A stretch of DNA of 64,000 bases from assembly GCF_000024925.1 (NCBI RefSeq), contig NC_013521.1, forward strand, positions 2,976,001-3,040,000, in the 5' to 3' direction. Of the stretch, positions 1-8,040 are shown one piece after another. Both the position numbers and the translations under genes were made by a program. The stretch is from Sanguibacter keddieii DSM 10542 (lineage in GTDB: Bacteria > Actinomycetota > Actinomycetes > Actinomycetales > Cellulomonadaceae). Under the pieces are notes generated by a model, which was not told the origin of the DNA, ran no database searches, and worked only from the letters and a program-made list of their open reading frames with translations. Within the stretch, counting starts at the first letter, position 1. Each line of letters opens with the position of its first letter.

Positions 1-1412
1 CGGTCCTCGCCTGCGGCGACGTCGATGCGGTGCACCTGCGTCGAGAAGCCCGGCTTGGACACGACGAGGTCGTAGACCGCCGGGGAGGGCACGGCCGCGA
101 AGGAGAAGGTGCCGTCCCCGCCGACCGGCGTCGACCGGACCACAGCGCCGTCGCCGGCGGCGGGTGGCGTCGCCGCACCGGCGACGGGGTCGACGAGGCC
201 GTCGAGGACGGCCGCGTCGAGCGGGATCTGCAGCTCTGCGGTCGCCCCGGCGGCGTCGCTGCCGAGCACGGTCCCGGAGACCGTGGCGGGGACGCCGCCG
301 AGGAGCACGGAGAGCCCGGTGACCTGCTGGCCCGCGCTCAGGGTGACGACCTCGGCGTCGGCGTCGGTCGCCCCGGCGGGGTACCAGACCTCGGCGAAGC
401 CGGCCCCGCGCATCCGCAGCTTGTAGTCCCCGGCAGGCAGGTTGGTCACGGCGAAGGCGCCCGCGTCGTCGGATGCTGTGGTGGCGACCACGGCGGTCGT
501 GTCGGACTCGACGAACACCTCGACCGCGACCCCCGAGACCGGCTGCCCGTCCGAGAGCAGCGTGACGGCCCCGGTGAGCCCGGCGGTACCGGTCGACGCC
601 GAGGTGTCGAAGCGTGCCTGGGCGACCTGCAGGGCGAGGTCCCGGTCGGCGGCCGAGCGCGCGAGCACGCTCGTCAGGCCGACGGCGATGACCACCGCGA
701 AGACGGTGACCGCGACCAGCAGGCCGAGCAGCGAGAGCAGGCCTCGGGCGAACAGCGGCTTCTGGACGAAGACGCCCTGGGCGACGGGCCGTGGCTCCTC
801 GCCCTCCGGCGCGGCCGCGCGGCGGACGCCGTCGTCGACGTGCAGCGCGAAGGGCCGGACGGTCATCGAGCCGAAGACGGGACGCTTGGCCTTGGTCCGC
901 AGCCGGCCGGTGACGTGCTCGCCGGGGGCGAGCCGGAAGTCCGGCGGGGTGAAGGTGAAGGTGGTCTTCTTCTCCGGGTCCACGGCCCGGAGCTTCCCGG
1001 TGAGGACCGTGTTGCCGTTGTTCTCGACGACCACGCCGAAGTCGGCGCGACGCCCGCCCGTCACCGTGACCGGGTCGAGCCGGACGTCGAGGCCCGGCTG
1101 CTCCGGGACCGTGACGACGACCTCCTCGATCGCGACGGCCTGGTCTGCGGTGAGCTCGCGGACCTGCACGGCCATCCGGCGCGGCCCCGCGGGGACGCCG
1201 ACGGGCAGGGTGAGGCGCATCCGCACCTCGGCCGTCGCGTCCGGGAACAGGCTGATCTCGGGGTCGTCGACGGCCACCCAGTCGGGGTCGGCACCGAGGA
1301 ACCTCACGGTGTACCCGGAGATCACCTCGCTCGTGTTGGTGACGGTGACCGTCAGCGCGGAGGCGACGCCGGGCACCACCTGCAGGCGGCGGACGGAGAG
1401 CTCGACCCTCAC
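1..1412 (-). CDS. eCIS-associated membrane protein with carboxypeptidase-regulatory-like repeats (partial, 3' end outside window)
   Basis: At least 470 residues, running off base 1 with no stop. The GTG start lies directly after the TGA of the preceding gene (TGAGTG), so the two are probably translated together. Residues 1-210 form two beta-rich, Ig/CARDB-like domains with no signal peptide. A single membrane helix follows at about 224-249, then carboxypeptidase-regulatory-like beta-sandwich repeats with the usual GxF/GxY...LPAGxY pattern (two in view). It has the same layout as its upstream neighbour (1413-3629), so the two are tandem paralogues. With no signal peptide and one central helix, the N-terminal half is probably cytoplasmic and the repeats outside the cell. 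Context next to DUF4255 and PAAR-like genes ties it to a contractile injection system. The role is not established; docking the particle to the membrane is my inference. Confidence 0.75.
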   Translation of the reverse strand, partial: MRVELSVRRLQVVPGVASALTVTVTNTSEVISGYTVRFLGADPDWVAVDDPEISLFPDATAEVRMRLTLPVGVPAGPRRMAVQVRELTADQAVAIEEVVVTVPEQPGLDVRLDPVTVTGGRRADFGVVVENNGNTVLTGKLRAVDPEKKTTFTFTPPDFRLAPGEHVTGRLRTKAKRPVFGSMTVRPFALHVDDGVRRAAAPEGEEPRPVAQGVFVQKPLFARGLLSLLGLLVAVTVFAVVIAVGLTSVLARSAADRDLALQVAQARFDTSASTGTAGLTGAVTLLSDGQPVSGVAVEVFVESDTTAVVATTASDDAGAFAVTNLPAGDYKLRMRGAGFAEVWYPAGATDADAEVVTLSAGQQVTGLSVLLGGVPATVSGTVLGSDAAGATAELQIPLDAAVLDGLVDPVAGAATPPAAGDGAVVRSTPVGGDGTFSFAAVPSPAVYDLVVSKPGFSTQVHRIDVAAGED

Positions 1413-3629
1413 TCAGCCCACCCCCGGCACGTCGAGGTCACGGGTGGTCGACGAGCCCGCGGTCACCTGTGCGAGACCGGTGGCCGCGACGGTCCCGGCG
1501 CTGCTCACGGTCACGGTGTAGGTCCCGGGTGTCAGCCCGGAGAACGAGTAGGCGCCCGGGGCCTCCCCGCCGCTCTCGGCGACGGTGGTCCAGGTCTTCA
1601 CGCCGTCGGTGACGACCACCTCGGCGCCGTCGAGCGGTGCGCCCGCGGAGGTGACCCGTCCGGAGATGCCACCGAGGGCCGCCGTCATGCGCACGAGCAC
1701 CGGCTCCTGGGCTGCGCCGGCCGAGAGCTCGACCGGGATGCTCTGGTCGCCGTACCCCGCGAGCGTGAAGGTCACGGTGTAGGAGCCGGGGACGGCGAGA
1801 CCGGTGAGGGTGAAGGAGCCGACCTCGCCGCTCGTGAGGGTGGTCGCGGTCACGGGCGTCTCGGTGCCGCCGACGGTGATCGTGGCACCGCCGAGGCCGC
1901 GCCCCTCGGCGTCGACGAGCCGGCCGGTGAGGGTGCCGACGCCGTCGCCGAGGACCACCTCGAGGTCGGTCCGGGACTCGCCCGCCGAGAGGTCGACGAC
2001 GACGGTGCTCTCGCCGAAGCCCTCGCGGGTGAAGGTGACGACGTAGGTGCCGGGCGTCGCGAGGCCGGGGATGACGAAGGTCCCGACGGCGCCGAGGGTC
2101 GGCGTGCCGACGACCACGGGGGCCCCGTCGAGGGTGGTCGACACCTCGACGCCGCCGAGCGGGCTCTGCCCGTCGGTGACGAGACCCGAGATCTGGCCGC
2201 TCGTGGAGCCGAGGGTGACGTCGGAGGCGAAGCGGCTCTGCCCGCCGGCGAGGGACTCGAGGGTCGTGACCGGCTGGTACCCCTCGGCGGTGAAGCTCAG
2301 CTCGTAGGAGCCGGGGGCGGGCAGGTCGACGAAGGAGTAGGTCCCGTCGGCCGCGGTCTCGGTCGTGTGCTCGACGCCCTCGGGCGCACCGGGCCAGGTC
2401 GGGCGGGCGACGACGGTGGTGACGACCGGGGCGCGGACGTCGCCGACGGCGACGGTCCCGGAGAGCGTCGCCGGCTGCCCGGTGACGAGGATGTCCTGCC
2501 CGTCGCTGACCTGCTGCGCGCGGGCGCGGACGACGGTCGAGCCAGACCTGTCGGGCGAGGCGGGGTACCAGACCTCGTCGTAGCCGTCGGCCGAGGCCCG
2601 CAGGTAGTACTGCCCCGGGAACAGGCCGGCGACGGTGTAGGTGCCGTCGGCCTGGGTGGCTGCCGACCCCACGACCACGAGGCCCTGGCGGGACTGCCGC
2701 AGGGCCTCGACGGTGATGCGACCGACGCCGCGCCCGTCGTTGACCGCGGTGACGGTCCCGGTGACCGTGCCGCCCACGCCCGACTCGACGAGGCCGTCCT
2801 TGGAGAGCGCCCCGGCGGGCGCCCCGCCGTCGGCCCCGGCACCGCCGCCGGCCTCGGCCGTGGCGGCGAAGAACGACGCGGGGGCGACCTTGGTCACCGG
2901 GTCGCTGCCGAGGACCCCGCGGATGCCGACGAGGAAGATGGCCGCCCAGACGCAGACGATGGCGAGCAGCACGAGGACCGTCAGCAGGCCGCGGCTGATG
3001 AGCGGGCGCTGGCGCAGCATGAGCGAGATGCTCTCGGACTGCTCACCCGCGACCGCGTCGATCCGCAGCGGGCGGTCGCGGTCCGAGCCGAAGAGCTGGC
3101 GCGGTCCGGTGGCGACCACGGTCGACGTGACGGACTCCCCCGGGGCCACGGTGGTCGCCGAGGGGGTCACGGTGGTCGTCAGGCTGCGGTCCGCGTCGCG
3201 CGCGCGCAGGGACACGTCGAGCGGGACGTTCCCGCGGTTGACGCTCTCGACCGAGAAGGTCCCGCGGCGTCGTGCTCGGACCACGCTCGGGGAGGCCTGG
3301 AGCAGCAGCCGGGGGCGGGCGTCGACCACGAGCTCGACGTCGTGGTGCACGGCACGCGCCCCGGGGGCTCGGCCCTGGACCGCGACGGTGACGGGGTGTC
3401 GCCCGGCAGGGAACGTCGCCGGGACGGTGAACTCGACGGCGAGCTCGCCCTGTGCGTCGGGGAAGAGCGCGAGGGAGGCAGGCTCGGTGCGCACCATCTC
3501 GGGCGGCACGCCGTAGACCGTCGCCCCGATGCCCTCGATGACGGTCTCGGTGTTGACGACCTCGAGGCGGAGCGTGACGGCCTGACCCGGTGCTGCCGTG
3601 AGCCGGTCGACCGTGGTGAGGATCCTCAT
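1413..3629 (-). CDS. eCIS-associated membrane protein with five carboxypeptidase-regulatory-like repeats
   Basis: 738 residues. The ATG at 3629 overlaps the TGA of the DUF4255 gene (ATGA), which fixes the start and implies translational coupling. Residues 1-205 are beta-rich Ig/CARDB-like domains without a signal peptide. One membrane helix lies at about 214-239, preceded by a basic stretch. About 490 residues of five consecutive carboxypeptidase-regulatory-like repeats follow, each opening with a G-x-(V/L/I)-T/S-G-x-V type strand and containing a G-x-Y/F...PG-x-Y motif. The likely topology is N-terminus inside, repeats outside. It is paralogous to the gene at 1-1412. Position between the tube-terminator-like gene and the rest of the operon supports a structural or anchoring role in the injection system. 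No enzyme motif is visible. Confidence 0.78.
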   Translation of the reverse strand: MRILTTVDRLTAAPGQAVTLRLEVVNTETVIEGIGATVYGVPPEMVRTEPASLALFPDAQGELAVEFTVPATFPAGRHPVTVAVQGRAPGARAVHHDVELVVDARPRLLLQASPSVVRARRRGTFSVESVNRGNVPLDVSLRARDADRSLTTTVTPSATTVAPGESVTSTVVATGPRQLFGSDRDRPLRIDAVAGEQSESISLMLRQRPLISRGLLTVLVLLAIVCVWAAIFLVGIRGVLGSDPVTKVAPASFFAATAEAGGGAGADGGAPAGALSKDGLVESGVGGTVTGTVTAVNDGRGVGRITVEALRQSRQGLVVVGSAATQADGTYTVAGLFPGQYYLRASADGYDEVWYPASPDRSGSTVVRARAQQVSDGQDILVTGQPATLSGTVAVGDVRAPVVTTVVARPTWPGAPEGVEHTTETAADGTYSFVDLPAPGSYELSFTAEGYQPVTTLESLAGGQSRFASDVTLGSTSGQISGLVTDGQSPLGGVEVSTTLDGAPVVVGTPTLGAVGTFVIPGLATPGTYVVTFTREGFGESTVVVDLSAGESRTDLEVVLGDGVGTLTGRLVDAEGRGLGGATITVGGTETPVTATTLTSGEVGSFTLTGLAVPGSYTVTFTLAGYGDQSIPVELSAGAAQEPVLVRMTAALGGISGRVTSAGAPLDGAEVVVTDGVKTWTTVAESGGEAPGAYSFSGLTPGTYTVTVSSAGTVAATGLAQVTAGSSTTRDLDVPGVG

Positions 3630-4264
3630 CCCTGGTCGGTCCCCCGCGTGGGCGTCCCGGACCGGCGCGGGCCGATGCCTGGGGTCGTGGCGTCGCCCGG
3701 GGTGGGGCGGGGCAGCACGGAGGCCGACGTGCTGACGTCGGTGACGCTCGGGGGTGCCAGCTCCCAGTCGAAGGCGTCGGAGGCGACGGTCACCTGCAGG
3801 ACGAAGCCCGCCCGGTGCGGTGCACCGAGGCTGCGCCACAGGTGGGTGACGGCGAGGACGTCGTCCGCGGCGAGGGCCACCTGGACCGAGGACGAGAGCT
3901 CGGCCTCGACCGCCCACTCGGGGAGGACCTGCGCGGTCATGAGGCGGGTGAGGACGTCGCCGAGCAGCCCGTGCTCGGCGCGGACGTCCTCGGCCCAGCT
4001 GCTCACGAGGTAGCTCAGCTGGACGAGCGGGAGCGGTGCGCGCCGCTCGATGCGGCCCTCGGAGGACGCGCGCGGGGCGGAGGCCCGTGGCGGCTGGGGG
4101 CTGCGGGTGATCCCGACGAGGAACATGCTCACCGTGCGACCGGTGGTCTGCTCCGCCCAGGCCGGCGTGGGCGGGTCGAAGGACACGGTGGCCTGGTGCC
4201 CGGAGAGCGGGACCGCGCGGTCCAGGTAGGCGGTGAGGGCGTCTTCGACGGCGGGGATGAGCAC
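3626..4264 (-). CDS. DUF4255 (Pvc16-type) contractile injection system protein
   Basis: 212 residues from the GTG at 4264, chosen because DUF4255 proteins begin with the motif seen here (V-L-I-P-A-V-E-D-A-L) and a GGAAGG/GGCAGGA purine tract precedes it; a GTG at 4276 is the alternative. The family (Pfam Pvc16_N) is a hallmark of extracellular contractile injection systems, where the Pvc16/Afp16 homologue terminates the inner tube and sheath. Conserved features seen are the N-terminal helix, the central run P-L-V-Q-L-S-Y-L-V-S with following W, and the L-x-x-V-L-x-R-L segment. The final 25 residues are basic and low in complexity. It overlaps the next gene by 4 bases. Confidence 0.85.
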   Translation of the reverse strand: MLIPAVEDALTAYLDRAVPLSGHQATVSFDPPTPAWAEQTTGRTVSMFLVGITRSPQPPRASAPRASSEGRIERRAPLPLVQLSYLVSSWAEDVRAEHGLLGDVLTRLMTAQVLPEWAVEAELSSSVQVALAADDVLAVTHLWRSLGAPHRAGFVLQVTVASDAFDWELAPPSVTDVSTSASVLPRPTPGDATTPGIGPRRSGTPTRGTDQG

Positions 4265-4383
4265 GCGTCCTGCCACCTTCCTCTCGCCGTCCGTCGACCT
4301 CGTCGGCACCGAGCAGGCACCGCAGCGTGGGGCTCCGGGCCGCGCACGCCTCACCGTACGGAGGTCAGCCCGCGGGCGGCATC

Positions 4384-4402
4384 GGTAATCGCTACCGAAG
4401 TT
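4384..4402 (-). promoter_or_regulatory. Conserved 19-base motif, copy 1 (upstream of DUF4255 gene)
   Basis: Read on the minus strand this is AACTTCGGTAGCGATTACC. It matches the element at 5476-5494 (AAGTTCAGTAGTGATTGCG) at 14 of 19 positions, including the blocks TTC, GTAG and GATT. This copy also contains an inverted repeat, CGGTA-N5-TACCG. It lies about 120 bases before the DUF4255 start. It could be an internal promoter or a regulator box specific to this operon. Confidence 0.45.
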
Positions 4403-4412
4403 CGCCGTCGGC

Positions 4413-4805
4413 TCAGCCGATGAAGGTCTTGGTGGCGCCCGGCAGGAGCACCTGGACCACTCCCCCGTAGGCGCACTGGCACATGCTCGACTGCTGCACC
4501 GTGGGCGCTCCGCCGACCAGCGTCTTGGCCGACCCGGGCGACCACGGCCCGGTGAGCACCGGCACGCACGGCATGGGGACGAGCACCCCGAGGGCGGCGG
4601 CGGTCGCGGTGGCGACGCTGGGGTTGGCGAGCGACATGCACATGCCGAAGGTCGGCACGTTGACCAGCGGCAGCATGTCGCGGACCGTGGCCACCGGCTT
4701 GCCCTCGACGAGCACCCGGCTGACGGGCAGCACCGTGAGCGTGGCCGGGGCCGCGCCCATCGCGCAGACGACCTGGGCGGTGGTGACGACGGCGGGTGCT
4801 CCCAC
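4413..4805 (-). CDS. PAAR-like (DUF4280-type) spike-tip protein
   Basis: 130 residues from a GTG at 4805 with a GAGGAG ribosome site 8 bases upstream. The sequence has the cysteine- and proline-containing, glycine-rich beta pattern of PAAR-like DUF4280 proteins: an early C-x-M-G motif (V-C-A-M-G), a central M-C-x-S-L-A-N-P motif, then P-C-V-P, and an M-C-x-C-A-Y-G-G motif near the end. In contractile injection systems the PAAR-like protein caps the VgrG-like spike and sharpens the tip; DUF4280 members are common in eCIS loci. It sits between the lipoprotein gene and the DUF4255 gene on the same strand, consistent with one operon. Confidence 0.8.
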   Translation of the reverse strand: MGAPAVVTTAQVVCAMGAAPATLTVLPVSRVLVEGKPVATVRDMLPLVNVPTFGMCMSLANPSVATATAAALGVLVPMPCVPVLTGPWSPGSAKTLVGGAPTVQQSSMCQCAYGGVVQVLLPGATKTFIG

Positions 4806-4867
4806 GTGAGGCTCCTCGATCGGTGGTCGGTGGTGGCGTGCGGTGAAGAGAGCGCGGCGGTGCGCGG

Positions 4868-5446
4868 CTAGGTGCCGGTGCCCTCGACGGAGCCGGTGAG
4901 CGTCGCGCCGGTGGTGGTGACGAAGCAGAGGACGTCACGGTCCGGGCCCTGGTCCCAGCCTCGCGCGGAGGGCAGCAGGTAGGTGAAGTAGAGCGTGGAG
5001 TCCCGGTAGTCGACCCCGACGTAGTCCTCGAAGGCCTCGGCGCAGGCACCGTCGGCGAAGGTCACGAGCGCGGCGTCCCCGGGGAAGTCGCCCACGGTGC
5101 CGTCGGGCGCGGTGTAGGCGACCTTGGCGTAGACCTCTTGCTGGTGGGCCACGTCGCAGGGCACGCGGGTGAGCGTCTCGACCTCGGTGGTCACCTCGGG
5201 CTGCGCGAGGACGCAGGCCCCGGGCTCGAGGTCCAGGACCGAGACCCCCTCGGAGTCGTCGTCGCCGGAGCACGCCGCGAGCGCGAGCGCACCGACGACG
5301 AGGGCGCCTGCGGCGAGTGCCCGGGAGGAGGTCAGGGTGCGGCGGGGCGCAGGCCGGTGGTGTGCGCCGGCGAGGCGTCCTGGTCCGTGCACGCCTGCTC
5401 CTGTCGTCTGCTGGTGCCGTCCGTCGTCAGGAGCGGTCTGGTCCAT
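4868..5446 (-). CDS. Septum-formation-family lipoprotein, first gene of the eCIS operon
   Basis: 192 residues from the ATG at 5446. A hydrophobic segment ends in a lipobox (L-A-A-C) at about residues 56-59, so the mature protein is probably a lipid-anchored surface protein. The start is uncertain because the N-terminal region before the hydrophobic stretch is long; a GTG nearer the hydrophobic stretch would shorten it. The mature part has the pattern of the actinobacterial Septum_form domain: G-A-C-V near the start, V-P-C-D-V-A-H near the middle, then a C-x-x-A-F-E-D-Y-V-G motif and a late D-R-D-V-L-C-F motif, giving four conserved cysteines. It precedes the PAAR-like gene by 62 bases. A role in eCIS action is inferred only from position. 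Confidence 0.7.
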   Translation of the reverse strand: MDQTAPDDGRHQQTTGAGVHGPGRLAGAHHRPAPRRTLTSSRALAAGALVVGALALAACSGDDDSEGVSVLDLEPGACVLAQPEVTTEVETLTRVPCDVAHQQEVYAKVAYTAPDGTVGDFPGDAALVTFADGACAEAFEDYVGVDYRDSTLYFTYLLPSARGWDQGPDRDVLCFVTTTGATLTGSVEGTGT

Positions 5447-5475
5447 GGTCGGCCCGACGGGGTCGTGGCCACCAG

Positions 5476-5494
5476 CGCAATCACTACTGAACTT
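5476..5494 (-). promoter_or_regulatory. Conserved 19-base motif, copy 2 (probable eCIS operon promoter region)
   Basis: Minus-strand reading AAGTTCAGTAGTGATTGCG, about 30 bases before the first gene of the operon. The same element recurs at 4384-4402. TAGTGAT fits a TAnnnT-type -10 box, and the spacing suits a promoter with a short leader. Which sigma factor or regulator reads it is unknown. Confidence 0.5.
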
Positions 5495-5575
5495 GGGGGC
5501 GTGAGAGACCCCGGCCGCGGGAGGAGCGGAGACCAACGGGGTCTCAGGAGAAGCCCGGCATCAGCAGGTCTGGCG

Positions 5576-6064
5576 TCAGTAGGTCTGGGGGTCGACGACG
5601 TGGAGCAGGTGGGCGAGGAGGCGCTCGAGCTCGGCGACCTCGGCGGGGGTGAGGCCGTCGAGGACGGCGGCCTCCTGGGCGACGTGCGGCGCGAAGAGCC
5701 TGTCGACGAGCTCTTCGCCTGCGGGCGTGAGGGTGACGAGCACGACCCGGCGGTCGCGGTCGGAGCCGGTGCGCTCGACGAGGCCGTCGCGGGTGAGGCG
5801 GTCGAGGCGCTTGGTGATGGCGGCGCCGGAGGCGCTGGTGACGGTCGTGATCTCGCTGGGGCGCAGGGGCCTGCCGGCGCGACGCAGGGCGGTGAGCAGG
5901 TCGAACTCGCCGCGGGTGAGTCCCTCGGGGGCGAGGGTGGTGTCGCTCGCGGCGGTGAGCGCGGCGGCGATGCGCTGCACGCGACCGAGGACGAGGACGG
6001 GCGAGACGTCGAGGTCGGGCCGGCGCTCGGCCCACTGGGCGACGACGCGTTCGGTGAAGTCCAC
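5576..6064 (-). CDS. MarR-family transcriptional regulator
   Basis: 162 residues. The start is the GTG at 6064, 6 bases after a clear AAGGAG site; an upstream GTG at 6079 lacks a site. Winged-helix features are visible: the recognition region with T-S-A-S-G-A-A-I-T-K-R-L, and the wing with G-S-D-R-D-R-R-V-V-L-V-T-L-T. It is divergent from the FUSC-type exporter gene at 6147. MarR proteins paired with exporters usually repress them and are released by a phenolic or aromatic ligand, so local autoregulation and control of the exporter are likely. Confidence 0.85.
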   Translation of the reverse strand: MDFTERVVAQWAERRPDLDVSPVLVLGRVQRIAAALTAASDTTLAPEGLTRGEFDLLTALRRAGRPLRPSEITTVTSASGAAITKRLDRLTRDGLVERTGSDRDRRVVLVTLTPAGEELVDRLFAPHVAQEAAVLDGLTPAEVAELERLLAHLLHVVDPQTY

Positions 6065-6074
6065 CACCAACTCC

Positions 6075-6097
6075 TTCACGGGTAAAACATCTGTGAA
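6075..6097. promoter_or_regulatory. Candidate MarR operator
   Basis: Imperfect dyad TTCAC-N13-GTGAA in the short divergent region between the MarR gene and the exporter gene. It overlaps the ribosome-binding region of the MarR gene, which suits autorepression. Confidence 0.5.
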
Positions 6098-6146
6098 ATA
6101 CTCGTCCCAGACTACCCGCACCCGACCGAGAGGACCGCGCCACCCC

Positions 6147-7499
6147 GTGCCGACCACCAAGACGCCGACCATGAAGACGCCGCCCCTGAAGACAGAGACG
6201 AGCCAGACCCGCACGACCGCCGCTCCGCCGCCGCCCCAGGCGCCGGCCACGCGCCGGGCGGCCGCCCGCGGCGTGCTCTCGACGAGCCACCTCACCGCCG
6301 CGCTCACCATGCAGCCGGCCGACGCGACGGTCGCCGCCGCGATCCGTGCCGGCCTGGCCGTCGGTGGTGCTCTCGTCGTCGGGCACCTCTCCGGGCTCCC
6401 TGGCGCCGCGGGCTTCGCCGCACTCGGCGCGCTCGCCTCGGTCTACGTCCGGTGGGCCCCCTACCGGCGCCGCGCGGAGCTGGTCGGTCTCGCGGGCCTC
6501 ATGATCACCGGCTCGGTGCTCGTCGCCTCGCTCACGGCCCTCGCCGGGTGGCCGGCGCCGGTCGAGATGCTCGTCGTGTCGCTCGTGGCCGCCGGGACCA
6601 GCCTGCTCACCCTCGCGGTGCGCACCGGGCCGCCGGGACCCGTCATGGCGATCTTCGCGGCCGGGGCTGCGGTCGCCGGGGACCCGAGCCTCGCCGACGT
6701 CGGCGTCCGGACCGGCGCCACGCTCGGCGGCGCCGTCCTCGCGTGGCTGGTCTGCATGTCGGGCTACGTCCTGCGCCCCAGCGAGCCTGCCGCACTGGCC
6801 GTGCGACGCGCCCTGCGGTCCGAGCCGCTCGACCCGGTGCGCCTGTCACAGGCCCGCGAGGTGCTCGCGGACGACCTCAGCCACCGACGCACCGCCCCTG
6901 CCGCCCGCGACCTCGCGCTCCTGCTCGCCGAGGTCGAGAGCGGCGAGAGCGCGTCGGTGACCGTGGACTCGCACCTCGCCGTCCCGGAGCGCCGCACGCT
7001 CCTCGACGTCGCCCGAGCGACCGTGCGCTCGGGCGAGGTGACGGTGCCCGTCCTGCGGATCGGCGCCGGCGCGCTGGTGGCCTCCCTCGCGGCGCTCGCC
7101 CTCGGCTGGGGGCACCCGGCGTGGGCCGCCGTCGGCGCGGCGGCCGCACTCCAGGGACGGCACGTCCACACCAACACCCCGCGCGCGCTGCAGCGTGCCG
7201 TCGGCACGGCGGTCGGCGCGCTCCTCGCCTGGCCGCTGCTCGAGGCGCACCTGGGGTTCTGGGCGGTCGTCGCGGTGGTCGTGGCGCTCCAGGTGGTCAC
7301 CGAGCTGCTGGTGCTGCGCAACTACGCGGTCGCGATGCTCGTCATCACGCCGATGGCACTGCTGATGACGTCGCTCGGGGCTCCGGCGGACGGGTCGCTC
7401 GCGCTCGACCGAGCACTGACGACCGTCCTCGGGGCGGCCGTCGGGGTGCTCATGACGGTCGTGGTCCACGACCGCTGGGAGCAGGCACCGGGGCACTAG
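6147..7499 (+). CDS. FUSC-family membrane protein (aromatic/fusaric acid type exporter)
   Basis: 450 residues from a GTG at 6147 with GAGAGGA 12 bases upstream; an ATG at 6171 is the alternative. A Thr/Lys/Pro/Ala-rich N-terminal tail of about 55 residues is followed by two blocks of membrane helices (about residues 65-210 and 315-440) around a cytoplasmic domain, the two-half layout of FUSC/aromatic acid exporter proteins. The second block has the family pattern G-x-P-x-W-A-A-V-x-A-A-A-x-L-Q. It probably exports aromatic or other weak acids. It is divergent from a MarR regulator, the likely controller, and convergent with the small gene at 7510 with a gap of only 10 bases. Confidence 0.8.
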   Translation: MPTTKTPTMKTPPLKTETSQTRTTAAPPPPQAPATRRAAARGVLSTSHLTAALTMQPADATVAAAIRAGLAVGGALVVGHLSGLPGAAGFAALGALASVYVRWAPYRRRAELVGLAGLMITGSVLVASLTALAGWPAPVEMLVVSLVAAGTSLLTLAVRTGPPGPVMAIFAAGAAVAGDPSLADVGVRTGATLGGAVLAWLVCMSGYVLRPSEPAALAVRRALRSEPLDPVRLSQAREVLADDLSHRRTAPAARDLALLLAEVESGESASVTVDSHLAVPERRTLLDVARATVRSGEVTVPVLRIGAGALVASLAALALGWGHPAWAAVGAAAALQGRHVHTNTPRALQRAVGTAVGALLAWPLLEAHLGFWAVVAVVVALQVVTELLVLRNYAVAMLVITPMALLMTSLGAPADGSLALDRALTTVLGAAVGVLMTVVVHDRWEQAPGH

Positions 7500-7509
7500 C
7501 AGGGTCCGG

Positions 7510-7827
7510 CTAGCGACGCTCCCCTCGGAGGAGGTCGAGCTGCTGCTGGGCGATCGTCCGAACCCCGACCAGGACCAGCCCGGCGAGAAGGAACCCCACC
7601 CCGATCCCGAAGATCACCAGACCCACCACGGCCTGGTTCTGGGCGTTGTCGAAGTACCCGCGAGGCCCCGTGGCCATGAAGTGGACGGCACCGAAGAAGA
7701 GGAACACCGGGGAGATCGCCAGGAGGGCCGTCGCCACGCCGGGGAGCCGCACCCGGGGAGAGCTCGCGACAGCGACCTCTGCACCTGATGGCTGGCGGTC
7801 GTCGTGTGCAGCAGATGGGGTCGTCAT
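7510..7827 (-). CDS. Small two-helix membrane protein, unknown function
   Basis: 105 residues with predicted membrane helices at about 31-52 and 66-88 and a basic C-terminus, so both ends are probably cytoplasmic. No family is recognised. The start at 7827 is supported by a TAGGCT hexamer 6 bases upstream with no ribosome site, the leaderless pattern seen repeatedly here. Confidence 0.6.
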   Translation of the reverse strand: MTTPSAAHDDRQPSGAEVAVASSPRVRLPGVATALLAISPVFLFFGAVHFMATGPRGYFDNAQNQAVVGLVIFGIGVGFLLAGLVLVGVRTIAQQQLDLLRGERR

Positions 7828-8040
7828 GCCCGGAGCCTAACCACTCCCTCGTGGCCCCGCGTATGGGGACTGGTGCCCGCTGTCGTCACGACGTCGCTCC
7901 CCGACTCGCGTGCGGTCTGCTCCGCCTGCCGGACCTCCTCGACCCGAGCCTCCCCTCCGCCCGCGGGGGCACAGGGGAGGTCGCACGCTCATCCTGGGAG
8001 TGGACGCGGAGGACCGCCTCGGATTCCTACTGTGGGCCAC

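Noticed and set aside
30-4013. Very long open frame on the plus strand opposite the eCIS genes
   Set aside because: It is the antisense of high-GC coding sequence; the product is arginine/glycine/aspartate-rich low complexity with no family, while the minus strand encodes recognisable proteins with correct couplings.
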